Source: Paenibacillus sp. J5C2022
Lineage (GTDB): Bacteria > Bacillota > Bacilli > Paenibacillales > Paenibacillaceae
DNA: 64,000 nt
Assembly (NCBI RefSeq): GCF_025567625.1
Contig: NZ_JAOQJC010000003.1
Location: 124,001 to 188,000 of the forward strand
Reading direction: 5' to 3'
Shown here: piece after piece, positions 1 to 9,255 of the stretch
How positions within the stretch are numbered: position 1 is the stretch's first letter
Layout of the letters: every line of letters begins with the position of its first letter
Notes under the pieces: model-generated
The model's input: only the letters and a program-made list of their open reading frames with translations
Database searches by the model: none
Told to the model about the DNA's origin: nothing
Position numbers and translations under genes: made by a program

Positions 1-300
1 CCAAAAACCGATAAGAATACATAAAAGCATATAATAAAGTGTATTAAGAACGGATTTGGCAAGCACGCTGCTTGCAAAAATATCACGATAGTTATCAAGG
101 CCAACAAAGCTGTTGCCTTTCACAAAATCAACATTCATAAAGCTGAAAAAGATTCCTTTTACAATCGGTGTCCACAAAAATATGCAAAACACAGCTATCG
201 CCGGCAGTAAAAAAGCAAGCCCCCAGCCGTAGTCTTTCATTTTTCTGCACCATGGATTAGCGGCTAGCTGTGAAGTTGGAGCTTCAATCTGCCTTAGCAT
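1..300 (-). CDS. Sugar ABC transporter permease, N-terminal part (cut by window edge)
   Basis: The first 100 residues of an inner-membrane permease of the CUT1 (MalF/UgpA) type are visible; the rest lies beyond base 1. The sequence shows a short cytoplasmic N-terminus, a first membrane helix (WGLAFLLPAIAVFCIFLW), the typical loop with FVGLDNYRDIF, and the start of a second helix with the conserved NTLYY. In this family the pair of permeases carries oligosaccharides delivered by a lipid-anchored binding protein. The ATG at 298-300 has an AAGGGGG ribosome binding site 8 bases upstream. It follows the giant hydrolase gene at 722-5428 on the same strand, with two tiny ORFs between. The partner permease and binding protein are presumably just outside the window. 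Confidence 0.88.
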   Translation of the reverse strand, partial: MLRQIEAPTSQLAANPWCRKMKDYGWGLAFLLPAIAVFCIFLWTPIVKGIFFSFMNVDFVKGNSFVGLDNYRDIFASSVLAKSVLNTLYYMLLCILIGFW

Positions 301-391
301 AGCAACCGCCCCCTTCCTTCATTGCTGTTCCAATTGACGGCAAAATTACTGTCAAAACTTGATTCGCTTCATTTGATTGCTGTTCGCTCAT
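284..391 (-). CDS. Possible 35-aa small ORF overlapping the permease start
   Basis: A 35-codon ORF (starts MSEQQSNEANQ, ends GGGCYAKAD) has a good AGAGGGAG ribosome binding site 8 bases before its second ATG. It overlaps the first 17 bases of the permease gene in another frame. Such an arrangement is typical of translational coupling. No family is recognised, and no membrane segment or clear fold is visible. It could equally be a chance ORF or the remnant of a decayed gene, so confidence is low. Confidence 0.3.
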   Translation of the reverse strand: MSEQQSNEANQVLTVILPSIGTAMKEGGGCYAKAD

Positions 392-440
392 CGTCATCAC
401 TCCCTCTTTCAGTATAAAAGGGCGAGGCTTCGTTCCCCAT
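369..440 (-). CDS. Possible 23-aa leader ORF
   Basis: A 23-codon acidic ORF (MGNEASPFYTERGSDDDE...) starts at an ATG preceded by GGAGGAG at 5 bases spacing. It overlaps the next small ORF by 23 bases. Together they form a chain of three overlapping starts leading into the permease. No known family is recognised. It may be a leader peptide or chance. Confidence 0.22.
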   Translation of the reverse strand: MGNEASPFYTERGSDDDERTAIK

Positions 441-721
441 GACGGCTCCTCCGCATTTTGTGATTAATCCTCTGCATCTCCACGTAAAAGAAAGAAGACG
501 ACCCTGTATCCTTATTTGAGGACGTAATGTTTCTTCGAGAAATCTAGGAATTTACGTAGTGAAGGCCAGCGCTGCGGGGTGTGTTAAGTCCCGAGTCCGG
601 CCTTCGCTTCGTGTTAATGTATCTCATGTTCTCTCAGCGCTTTTTTTACCATCATTCTATGGCGATGCACGGGATTGACGATTGCGTAATTGGCAATCCG
701 ACGATTGTTTCCCTCATGGAT

Positions 722-3700
722 TTACCGGATTTGGATGCTGCCTTTCCAATCGGCGCCGAGCATTTCGAATACGGGCTCGCCGCTTGTGTCCGTACCGTTC
801 CATATGAGCATCGAGATGGCATTCGGCGACGATTCGCCCATAATTCGCACAGTGTAGCTTTCACCGCCGGAAATCGCCGTGCCTTGCAAGAAGGTGCGTC
901 CTTCCACTGCGACCATCCAATCTGCGTTAAACGTCCAGTCTATTCCCTGCGGCGTGGCATGAATGCGAAACCGGTCAGGCCCGATATTCATATGAACCTT
1001 CTTCGCTTTATTCCCGAATAAGGAAGCATCCCCGTCGAGATCGAAGTGGCCATTCAGCCGGATCGAGCCTGCCTGTGAATCATTAACCGCAATATAGGAT
1101 TTCGCCTCGGATGCAAAATAATAATCACCCGGATGCAATTTCATTCTCGCTTCGTATAGCCCCGCTGCCAAACTCAGCTCTATGGCGGCGACTCCTTTCT
1201 CATTCGTCAGGTATATGCCGGACGTTGCTTCTGCCTCAACCGGTATTGCCGTTCCGTCCGGTTGGATCGCGTACAATTCAAGCGCAACCTCACCTCCGCT
1301 CACCGGCTGTCCGCCCGCATCCTTCACTGCCGCTTCCAGCTCAATTGCCTCACCTGAAGCTCCTGATGCATCGCCAAGCTCCAAAACCGTGCTGCTATAC
1401 AGCTCGAACGATACGCTTTTGCTAATCTGCTGCTCGTATACACTCTCAGTCCATACCTCAAACGTATGACTGCCCCTCTGAATCACTTCCGTGCCAGCCA
1501 TCCACGGTTCGCTATCCAACTCCATTCGCGCAATCTGCCAATTGCCGGATTCGTCCACAAGATTGACCTCGGGCGTCACTCCGTCCCGATAGCTTTCGCC
1601 TTCTGCGATACCGCTGATCTGGATGACTGGCTCATATGCCTGCAAAATCCATTGCATGGACCGGAACAAGCTTGGCTTTTTCTCAAGCCCGATACCGGAT
1701 GCCCACTCGATCCAGCCCTTCCTGCCACTGCCGTCATTGTCATTGACAAGCAATGAGAAATGGATGCCGTCAGGCTGATTGTACTTCATCGGGGCCAGCT
1801 CGGACCATGGCAGCGCCAGCTCGTAAATCGTCAGCTTTTGCTCCTCATCGCGTGTAATTTGCAATTGTCCATTCGACACCGGGCCTCTTGCAGCCCCTGT
1901 TGGAGCATTCCAGCGATAAATTTGCGGTCCTTTAGCTGTATCGGAAATGCCGTATTCATACCATTCCGATGCGCTGCCCGGCACGCCTTGCGCTATGGCA
2001 AATTGAATACTGTCGTTTTTCCATATATCTGCCCCTTCAGCCTGGTAAGCATGCACATCGTCCACCACTTTTGCAGACAAATAAAAATGATCACGGTCGA
2101 AATGGAGCCAGAATTGTCCATCCAGATCTACTTTCCCTTTATAATCCGTCATCTGGACTGTACCTTGAGACAGATGGATCGTAGGCACGCTCTCCTCTAT
2201 GCCTTCATCTAGCTTGCCATCAACGGCAACGGTTTCAATATGGATAGGATTAAAATCAAACTTACCTTCGTATTCAAATGGCTCCGCCTGCTCGAAATTA
2301 ACCTTTATTTGTACAGGATAGCTTTCCTCCCTGTTCAAAGCGGCTACTCCAATTTTTATAATAGCGGTGCCATCCGATTGAACCAGAACATGATCTGTCT
2401 GCATCCCCTGCTGATTTCCCAGCTGCCATTCAATCCCATTGATGACCAGCTCATTTTGCTTGGAGAAATTTTTAATATGCAGCGCAATCGCCTTTTGTTC
2501 CAAATCTTTGCTTTCCAAAGCAGGATAAACCTTCACCTCATAGGGATGAAGCGATTGTACTACATATTGCAGCTTGCCTATTCTTCTGCCCTCATCCTGC
2601 AGGTAGCCTGTCAGCACCCGCGAACCCGTTTTTGAAATCGCAGCTTGCTGCAGCGGCTGTTCAGTCTGCTGCCCTTCTTCCGCCTCCAGCTCATACTTCT
2701 TTCCTTCAAATTCAAAGCTTACTTTAGCCGGAACAGCGCCATTATTGTTCATTTGCAGCGTTAAGTGAACCGCTTCTCCAGCAACAACTGGCTCGCCATA
2801 AATTGAAAACATAGACGACTTGACCATACTCTTAACCTCGCCTTTGATATAATGCGGCTCTCCGGATAAGGTTAGAAATACTTTCCCTTGATATGGCGAA
2901 TACGTTTTAGAATTTCCCATCATATCCGTAATTTGAATCGGAGTATCCGTTTCAATGGCTGTCTGAAGCGGCTCATTGGACCACACGACTCGAAGCTGCT
3001 CACCGGACTTTTCAAATTTGTAGCTAAAAATATCCGACCCTGCATATTCCTGCTCCACAAAATCTGCACCGATCAGTTCTCTTGTCATAGTCGCATAGGA
3101 GGCATAGGACGGCTTGGGAGTAAACGCTCCTTTTTCATCTTCCCGATTGCGGAGCAAGCCTAGGTGATGCTCATAATAATCCTCTTGCATGCCGTCATTC
3201 ATCAGGTCATACCAAAAAACCTTTTCCACGCCTTCCCCAAGCGCTTGCACATACGTGCGAACGACATAATTCGCTTGCGTGTTTTCTGGAATGCCTATAC
3301 TTGCTTTAGTCGGCCAGCCGATTTCTGTATACCAAATCGGTTTTTCCTGTCCATTATTGTATTTGCGCATAAGCTCCTGCACACTGCGCACAGCTTGAAC
3401 CATCCCGTCCGGCGGACGCTGGCTCTGATAAGGATGGATCGACACTGCATCCATATAGTCCAATCCGCCCAGCTTGAATACTTCTTCAATCCAGTCCAAA
3501 GGCGTTCCTGCTGTCGCCATACCCACTACCGTCACATCCGGACGGGCAGCTTTAATTTTCTCGTAAGTCGTTTTAAGCATTTCATAATAGCTGTCCGGAC
3601 GAGAGCCGGCAAGCCCGTTGCCTCTGGAGCCAAAGCTGCCGTTAAATTCATTGTATACCTCTATAGCTTCAATCTGATTGCCATACAAATCCAACAACGC

Positions 3701-5428
3701 AACTCCATAATTGGCAAAGCCTGCACGCCCTTCATTCGTATAAGGCGTGCTGTTCTGATCATAGAAAGGATTCGTATAATTCAAAATAATAAATGGATTT
3801 AAATCATCCTCTAGCGTTCGCTTCATAAACGCATCCCGATTGGCAGGCTTGCGATATTTCCCCTTCTCATATTCCAGCGACTCCCACGTAATCTCATCAC
3901 GGAAGCTTTTTGCTCCTGCGCGCCGGATCAGCTTGCTCAGCTCTGTGCTCCAGCCTTCCTTCACCCATGCCAGATGCGTCGATATTCCAAAAGGCGAATC
4001 GTCCACCAAAGTGGGATCTTCCGCAGACAAACGCGCTAAAGATACTTCTGCTTCAGCAATCATCTGTCCATCCTTTTCAGCATCGATAGTCACTGTATAG
4101 TAACCGTAGCTTTGCAAAGGAATCGTCAAATTTAACAAATGTTCTTGAACAGGCTCGCTGCCCTCTAGCACCTTCTGCTCCAAATGATCGTATACGCTCC
4201 AATTCACAGTTGAGCCCTGCGTTGCTATTTGCAAAGCAACCGGCTCATTTTCCAGAAAAATATTGCCGAGCTGCGTTTGTTGAACAGTCAAATTCGGGAA
4301 TTCAGACGTCATCTCAACCTGATCAATCCAAATGTCTCCGCTGAGCTTGCCACTCACAAAGCTGGACTGGTCCATTAACACCTCGACCCGCTGCACGGGA
4401 TCATGCCACTTCTGATCATTCGCCCCGCCAAATGAAAAGTAACCCTTGCCGCCATTGAATTTCAAAATTTCCACCTTAGACCATTGTCCATTTGGCGTAA
4501 GAGGAACCTTCTGCTGATGTACCTGGCCTGAGCCATCTTTAATACGCAGTGTTACCCACTGAGCATCCGAGGTTTTGGTCCAAAACTCCAGCTTCTTCAT
4601 AGAAACCGGCGGCAGGTTACTTCCCAGCGAAAGATATTTGCCGCCATTGCTGAAATCTCCGGATAGCTTGCCGGAGTAGACGCCTGATATAACCTCGGCA
4701 GAATCGCGAATAAAGTCGCCATTGGCACCCGGAAACTCCATGCCAAAGGCAAGCTCCCACAAATCAAACGTATTTTCAAAGCTGCCGACTTCCGTCTTCC
4801 ACAGCTCTTGCTGCGGTTCTGCCATAGCCTTAATATCATCAATCCAAACGGTACCGCTAGTTTTCCCGCCTGTTAACCGTGATTTTTCCAATAGAAACTC
4901 AATTCGGTCAGCAGGCCCGTTCCATACACCCGGCGTACCCGAACCAAAGGACAAATAGCCCAATCCGCGGTCAAATGCGGTTACTTCAACCTTCTGCCAA
5001 TCCTCCGAAGCTTGCAGTACAATCGTCTGCTGGTGAACTTGCCCCTTGGCATCCTTTAAGCGAATCGTAATTTTATTGATATCCGATGTTTTGATTTGAA
5101 AGGACAAGCTCTTCATATCTATCGGAAGAAAGCCTCGGGAAAGCACAACAAAGCTCCCTCCTGCTCCAAAGCTGCCGGAAAGCTTGCCGGAAAATGCACC
5201 TTCGTATGACTCGATTTCATCTCGGACAAAACTGCCTTGAGCGCCTGTTCCATCGCCAAGTCCAAACTGCCAAACCTCCTCTTCCGTTTCAAACCCGCTG
5301 ATTTGTACCTCTTCCAGCTGTTCTGCTGCGTATGCCCGGAATGTTGCAGCATCCATGAGAGGATTTATAAGCACGGTACAAAGCAGCACTACGGCCAGTA
5401 CAAGAGATAGCTGTTTTTTCACTGCCAA
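722..5428 (-). CDS. Secreted multidomain glycoside hydrolase (clan GH-A type) with CBM9-like module
   Basis: A 1568-aa secreted protein. A signal peptide (about residues 1-37, ending near AYAAE) is followed by two related beta-sandwich, carbohydrate-binding-like domains (about 45-205 and 215-375). A linking beta domain comes next. A TIM-barrel hydrolase domain spans about 490-790, with a putative acid/base Glu in EVYNEFNG (about 592) and a nucleophile Glu in WYTEIGWPT (about 702). After beta domains comes a CBM9-like sugar-binding domain (about 1065-1255, with IWKNDSIQFAI). An Ig-like C-terminal module ends the protein. The TTG at 5426-5428 is chosen because AGGAG lies 8 bases upstream; a GTG at 5437 would touch that site. 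It should bind and cut an extracellular polysaccharide, but the substrate is unknown. A promoter and a cre-like site lie just upstream. Two paralogues are in the window; its last 320 residues closely match the one at 32410-36642. Confidence 0.85.
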   Translation of the reverse strand: MAVKKQLSLVLAVVLLCTVLINPLMDAATFRAYAAEQLEEVQISGFETEEEVWQFGLGDGTGAQGSFVRDEIESYEGAFSGKLSGSFGAGGSFVVLSRGFLPIDMKSLSFQIKTSDINKITIRLKDAKGQVHQQTIVLQASEDWQKVEVTAFDRGLGYLSFGSGTPGVWNGPADRIEFLLEKSRLTGGKTSGTVWIDDIKAMAEPQQELWKTEVGSFENTFDLWELAFGMEFPGANGDFIRDSAEVISGVYSGKLSGDFSNGGKYLSLGSNLPPVSMKKLEFWTKTSDAQWVTLRIKDGSGQVHQQKVPLTPNGQWSKVEILKFNGGKGYFSFGGANDQKWHDPVQRVEVLMDQSSFVSGKLSGDIWIDQVEMTSEFPNLTVQQTQLGNIFLENEPVALQIATQGSTVNWSVYDHLEQKVLEGSEPVQEHLLNLTIPLQSYGYYTVTIDAEKDGQMIAEAEVSLARLSAEDPTLVDDSPFGISTHLAWVKEGWSTELSKLIRRAGAKSFRDEITWESLEYEKGKYRKPANRDAFMKRTLEDDLNPFIILNYTNPFYDQNSTPYTNEGRAGFANYGVALLDLYGNQIEAIEVYNEFNGSFGSRGNGLAGSRPDSYYEMLKTTYEKIKAARPDVTVVGMATAGTPLDWIEEVFKLGGLDYMDAVSIHPYQSQRPPDGMVQAVRSVQELMRKYNNGQEKPIWYTEIGWPTKASIGIPENTQANYVVRTYVQALGEGVEKVFWYDLMNDGMQEDYYEHHLGLLRNREDEKGAFTPKPSYASYATMTRELIGADFVEQEYAGSDIFSYKFEKSGEQLRVVWSNEPLQTAIETDTPIQITDMMGNSKTYSPYQGKVFLTLSGEPHYIKGEVKSMVKSSMFSIYGEPVVAGEAVHLTLQMNNNGAVPAKVSFEFEGKKYELEAEEGQQTEQPLQQAAISKTGSRVLTGYLQDEGRRIGKLQYVVQSLHPYEVKVYPALESKDLEQKAIALHIKNFSKQNELVINGIEWQLGNQQGMQTDHVLVQSDGTAIIKIGVAALNREESYPVQIKVNFEQAEPFEYEGKFDFNPIHIETVAVDGKLDEGIEESVPTIHLSQGTVQMTDYKGKVDLDGQFWLHFDRDHFYLSAKVVDDVHAYQAEGADIWKNDSIQFAIAQGVPGSASEWYEYGISDTAKGPQIYRWNAPTGAARGPVSNGQLQITRDEEQKLTIYELALPWSELAPMKYNQPDGIHFSLLVNDNDGSGRKGWIEWASGIGLEKKPSLFRSMQWILQAYEPVIQISGIAEGESYRDGVTPEVNLVDESGNWQIARMELDSEPWMAGTEVIQRGSHTFEVWTESVYEQQISKSVSFELYSSTVLELGDASGASGEAIELEAAVKDAGGQPVSGGEVALELYAIQPDGTAIPVEAEATSGIYLTNEKGVAAIELSLAAGLYEARMKLHPGDYYFASEAKSYIAVNDSQAGSIRLNGHFDLDGDASLFGNKAKKVHMNIGPDRFRIHATPQGIDWTFNADWMVAVEGRTFLQGTAISGGESYTVRIMGESSPNAISMLIWNGTDTSGEPVFEMLGADWKGSIQIR

Positions 5429-5469
5429 AACACTCACTCCTTCATCAGTTTATCATTGCCGGCTTTTAT

Positions 5470-5483
5470 TGTAAGCGCTACCG
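5470..5483 (-). promoter_or_regulatory. cre-like site (CcpA) at the hydrolase promoter
   Basis: TGTAAGCGCTACCG matches 13 of 14 positions of the consensus TGWAARCGYTWNCW. It begins directly after the -10 hexamer, at the expected transcription start, where CcpA binding would block the promoter. Carbon catabolite repression of the downstream hydrolase gene is inferred. Confidence 0.65.
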
Positions 5484-5484
5484 G

Positions 5485-5513
5485 TTTATAAGCCGATGAT
5501 CTCTTCTAAGCAA
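5485..5513 (-). promoter_or_regulatory. Sigma-A-type promoter for the 1568-aa hydrolase gene
   Basis: On the minus strand TTGCTT is followed by a 17-base spacer and TATAAA. It lies about 57 bases upstream of the start codon, after the terminator of the kinase gene. Spacing is ideal and both hexamers are close to consensus. Confidence 0.55.
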
Positions 5514-5584
5514 ACTATGATCTATTCTCCGCAACCAAGGTGAAACGGCTATCGCCGTCCTTATGGCGATGGTACGTTTCATTT

Positions 5585-5623
5585 AAAAAAGCCTCGCTGT
5601 CCTTTCATCAAGACATGAGGCTT
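5585..5623 (-). terminator. Rho-independent terminator after the kinase gene
   Basis: On the minus strand AGCCTC pairs with GAGGCT (an inner GTC/GAC pair adds to the stem) and TTTTTT follows directly. It separates the two-component operon from the hydrolase gene, which therefore needs its own promoter. Confidence 0.65.
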
Positions 5624-5635
5624 ACTGGGGCCGGT

Positions 5636-7426
5636 TCACTTATATTGTTGTGTATAATCAAGCTGCTTTAGCTCCTCCAGCTTATACAACTTAGGGAGGC
5701 GGATAATAGCCCTTAAGCCCCCTTCTTCGCGGAGCTCATAGAAAAGTCCGTAACACTGTCCAAATCTAAGCTTTATCCTCTTATTTACATTACGTATGCC
5801 AAACCCTTGGTCAGCATCTGCCCCGTCCATCACAATTGATTGAAGCTTATGCAAGTCCACAGGCCGAAAACCATTGTCCTCTACCGTGATCCGCACCTCA
5901 TCAACTGCTTCTTTAATCCGGACGTTGACTTCCCCTTCCCCATCCATCTTGCCGATGCCATGCAAAATACTGTTTTCCACTAGCGGCTGAATAATGACTT
6001 TAGGCAGCAAGCAATTCTCCACAGCGGGATCAACCTCAATGCTAAATTGAAAGGAGTGCTCGTATCTTTTTTCCTGCAAATGCAAGTACGACTCCACATG
6101 CTCCCGTTCCTCGCGAACATGAATCAGTTCCTTGCCGCGGCTTAACCCAATCCGCAGTACGGTCGACAGATCCCTTACCATTTCCGCCACCTCCGGCACT
6201 CCGCCCCGAATGCCATACCAGTAGACAGAATCCAAAGTATTGTACAGCAAATGCGGCGTTATCTGAGAATGCAGCAAGATCAATTCCGATTCCTTCTGCT
6301 TAATTTCCATCACATATTTCTCTTGCACCAATTGGTTCAAGCGTTCTGTCATGGAATAGAAGGAGTTGTAGAAAACGCCAATTTCATCCTTGCGCTCGCC
6401 CTCCTTGAACCGTTCCATTTTTTTGCCCGGTTCATACATGCGCGTGAAAGCCGCAAGCCGTGCCATTGGACGAATAATCGACTTGCCGAAAAAAAACAAC
6501 ACCAGCAAAATAACCGCGAAATAGCATAATGCCGTAATTTTAATAATATCCTGCATCGCCGTATGCGAGCCTAGTACCTCCTTTAGCGGAATTTCATAGA
6601 CAAGGCGATTCATATACAATGGACTATCGTGATAGACATACATATGACGATTCGTTACCCATACATTAGGCAGCAACTCTTTTCCCTGCTCAGGCAATAC
6701 AAAGATGCGGAATTCCGGATTGCCCCCTGCCAGCACCACTCCATTACGATCCACCAGAAATTTTCTGGATTGTTCCGGCAAATCAATCCCATTAAGCGCG
6801 TCTTGAATGACCGTCTCAATTCCTGTAGCTGCAATGACATTCCGGGTTTTCTCGCTGGAGGACAAGTCTGACACGGCTCTTAGATATGCAAAGGTTTGCT
6901 GAGGAGAGTTCGTAAAGCCCAACTGATGAATCGGCTGAACAATTCCCATTCCGCCAGCGTCTAAAGCATTTTCGAGCCACTTCTTCCCCTCCTGATGATC
7001 CCCAAAAAACACGCCCGCATCCGATATGTCAGTAGAAGGAGCAAAATAATAATCGGCTACGTCATGCTCCAAAAGGAACAGTGAATATTTTTCCCTGGAT
7101 GAATATTCAGCAAGCAGCTTTTCCGTAGCTACGTATTGCTTTACGCGCTGCTCCTCTGAAATAGGGCGAGGCTTATTCCATTGTTGAATCAGGCTTGAAC
7201 TCATCATCTTGACAATATTCTGATCAATAGCATCCATAACTCGATCGATGGTCGCATGATTTTGTCTGTTCAACTCCGACAACGTTTTGCCGACCTGCTG
7301 CTTAATCGCCAAAGCAGCCTGATTGGAGGCTGTCCAAAAAATGATCAGCGCCGGAAGAAAGATAAATACGATGACGAATAAGATTCCCTTCTTCATCAGA
7401 TTCATCGATTTTATTTTGCCAAGCAT
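5636..7426 (-). CDS. Sensor histidine kinase, YesM type
   Basis: A 596-aa membrane kinase. A first membrane helix (GILFVIVFIFLPALIIF) is followed by an extracytoplasmic Cache-like sensor region, a second helix near residue 300, a HAMP linker, and a His_kinase domain with the phospho-accepting His in SQITPHLLYN (about 392). The HATPase domain shows PLVENSILHG, VEDNG and GFGIRNVNKRI. Kinases of this family sense sugars or carbohydrate-bound lipoproteins and phosphorylate a YesN-type regulator. The ATG at 7426 is preferred over the GTG at 7441, which abuts the stop of the upstream gene; GGGG lies 9 bases before the ATG. It is the second gene of a regulator-kinase operon. Confidence 0.9.
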   Translation of the reverse strand: MLGKIKSMNLMKKGILFVIVFIFLPALIIFWTASNQAALAIKQQVGKTLSELNRQNHATIDRVMDAIDQNIVKMMSSSLIQQWNKPRPISEEQRVKQYVATEKLLAEYSSREKYSLFLLEHDVADYYFAPSTDISDAGVFFGDHQEGKKWLENALDAGGMGIVQPIHQLGFTNSPQQTFAYLRAVSDLSSSEKTRNVIAATGIETVIQDALNGIDLPEQSRKFLVDRNGVVLAGGNPEFRIFVLPEQGKELLPNVWVTNRHMYVYHDSPLYMNRLVYEIPLKEVLGSHTAMQDIIKITALCYFAVILLVLFFFGKSIIRPMARLAAFTRMYEPGKKMERFKEGERKDEIGVFYNSFYSMTERLNQLVQEKYVMEIKQKESELILLHSQITPHLLYNTLDSVYWYGIRGGVPEVAEMVRDLSTVLRIGLSRGKELIHVREEREHVESYLHLQEKRYEHSFQFSIEVDPAVENCLLPKVIIQPLVENSILHGIGKMDGEGEVNVRIKEAVDEVRITVEDNGFRPVDLHKLQSIVMDGADADQGFGIRNVNKRIKLRFGQCYGLFYELREEGGLRAIIRLPKLYKLEELKQLDYTQQYK

Positions 7427-7441
7427 GATCCAACACCCCAC

Positions 7442-9070
7442 TTATCCGCGAACGGCATTCGGACTTTCTCCATAATAACGCTTGAATACCCGGCTGAAAT
7501 GCTCCGGCGACTCATAACCGACTTCATCCGCAATTTCATATCTTTTTTTCGTCGTATTAAGCAGCAACTGCTTGGCCTCTTCCATTCGCATGCTAGTAAC
7601 ATACTCCCAAAGCGTCTCGTTGGCAATCCGTTTAAACAAATAGCTCAAATAGTTCGGGCTTAAATAGACATGGTCTGCAATATCCTGTATTTTCAATTCT
7701 TTATTGCGAAACTCCGCTCGAATATAAGCAATCGTTCGTTGTACAATCGCACGGTCATGATCCATCATCGAGGAATGAATCAGGTCCGCGCACTCCAGCA
7801 GAAAAGCCGATAAACGCTCCTTCATGCCGTTGCTCTGCAAAGGAAATTGGAAATAATGAATAGGATCCAGCGTCATATAACGATCCCCCACTGTTTCCTT
7901 CATTTCCAGCAATACGGTATACGCTCGATAAGCGATGCTTAACGGAATGCCGGCTGTCGTATCCTGCTGATCAAATACAGGGGAAATATCCGCAACAAAG
8001 CTGTCCACTACATGCTGAATTTCCTCCAGCCGCTTGCCTGTTTTAAGCTTCTCCATGAGTTGGTCCGTCTTGTACGGCCAATTCACCTTCAATGCCGCTT
8101 CTCTTGACTGGTAGTCCTCTGCAAAAAAGATTGTCTGCGTATCGTACAGCCCGTGCCACTTCGTCGCTTCAGACGCCAGACGATAAATGTCCGGAAGCGC
8201 TTGCAGTCCCGACCGGATTGGACTTATACCCACAATTGATTCCATGTACAAATATTGCTCGATATTTTGAACCAATGTTTTGCCAACCATATTCAGCTTC
8301 GAAATATTTTGCGCTTTGTTTTGCTCATAGTCTTCCAATTCCAATTGCAGGATCGTTACCACTTTACTGCCTTGGCTATAGAATGAGATCGCCTCCCAAT
8401 CCTTCAACGTCTCCTCGATAATATTGACAGCCGCATATTTCAGCAAATTGCGATCGCGCAGCTGCATAATGGCTTCGCCGCCAATCCCCGCTTTCTCCCA
8501 CTGCAGCTCCGTTACAAATACAGAGAAATACGGTCCGTTCAACGTGATGCCAATCTGTTCAAAAATATAACGGTAATCGTCGGCATGCTCGAGCGATCCC
8601 GAAATCATCTCGTTCAAAATATAGGTGCGCAGCGAAGCCACGCCGGTCATAGAAAATTTAAGCTTTAGTGAATCCTCCAGATGCAGCTTATATTTTTCCG
8701 AGCGTCTTGTTAATTCCCTCCCCGCAATATCAATCAGTTGATTAAGCAAGACCGGTTTAATCAAGTAATCGCGCGCTCCGAGGCGAATGCATTTCTGAGC
8801 ATAATCAAATTCGTCATGCGCAGATATAACTACGACAGGCACGTCCGGCTTTTCCGATAAAATAGATTCCATCAGCTCAATGCCGTTCATCCCATCCATT
8901 TGGATATCCGTCAGAACCAAATCGACATTTTCCATACGCAAATAATCCAGCGCTTCATAGCCATTCGATGCCGTCAGCACTTGCTCTATGGGCAGATCCG
9001 ACTGCTCCAGTAATTGCTTAATTCCCTGACAAACAATCGCCTCATCATCTACAACCAGTACAGTATGCAT
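7442..9070 (-). CDS. Response regulator with AraC-type DNA-binding domain, YesN type
   Basis: A 542-aa regulator. The receiver domain (residues 1-120) has the acidic pair D8-D9, phospho-accepting D55 (LVLTDIQMDG) and the conserved Lys in YLIKPV. A long middle region of the YesN type follows. The C-terminal AraC double helix-turn-helix covers about 440-542 (ADHVYLSPNYLSYLFKR, then EIADEVGYESPEHFSRVFKRYYG). It should activate transport and hydrolase genes nearby in response to the cognate kinase, whose gene starts 15 bases after its stop. The start is the ATG at 9070, with GGAGGAGG 7 bases upstream, rather than an upstream codon. Confidence 0.92.
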   Translation of the reverse strand: MHTVLVVDDEAIVCQGIKQLLEQSDLPIEQVLTASNGYEALDYLRMENVDLVLTDIQMDGMNGIELMESILSEKPDVPVVVISAHDEFDYAQKCIRLGARDYLIKPVLLNQLIDIAGRELTRRSEKYKLHLEDSLKLKFSMTGVASLRTYILNEMISGSLEHADDYRYIFEQIGITLNGPYFSVFVTELQWEKAGIGGEAIMQLRDRNLLKYAAVNIIEETLKDWEAISFYSQGSKVVTILQLELEDYEQNKAQNISKLNMVGKTLVQNIEQYLYMESIVGISPIRSGLQALPDIYRLASEATKWHGLYDTQTIFFAEDYQSREAALKVNWPYKTDQLMEKLKTGKRLEEIQHVVDSFVADISPVFDQQDTTAGIPLSIAYRAYTVLLEMKETVGDRYMTLDPIHYFQFPLQSNGMKERLSAFLLECADLIHSSMMDHDRAIVQRTIAYIRAEFRNKELKIQDIADHVYLSPNYLSYLFKRIANETLWEYVTSMRMEEAKQLLLNTTKKRYEIADEVGYESPEHFSRVFKRYYGESPNAVRG

Positions 9071-9173
9071 GGTGATTCCTCCTCCAAACTTCATTTCGAC
9101 AAAGTTCTACCGCATCCTTCTCTCGCTAAAAAAGAAACCGAAGGAACAGGCCGCAGCGTATTGCCCGCAAATC

Positions 9174-9213
9174 AAAAAGCCGAGTCTGGAGGAATTTATC
9201 CCATAGCTCGGCT
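9174..9213 (-). terminator. Terminator after the small membrane protein gene
   Basis: On the minus strand AGCCGAG and CTCGGCT form a 7-bp stem with a loop of about 22 bases, followed by TTTTT. It separates the small membrane-protein gene from the regulator gene downstream. Confidence 0.5.
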
Positions 9214-9255
9214 ATATGCTTTATTGCAGCGGAATTCGGTATTCCGAATCCATCG

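Noticed and set aside
562-608. GAAGGCC/GGCCTTC inverted repeat as terminator of the first hydrolase gene
   Set aside because: The loop exceeds 30 bases and no T-tract follows on the minus strand; no credible terminator was found between 301 and 721.
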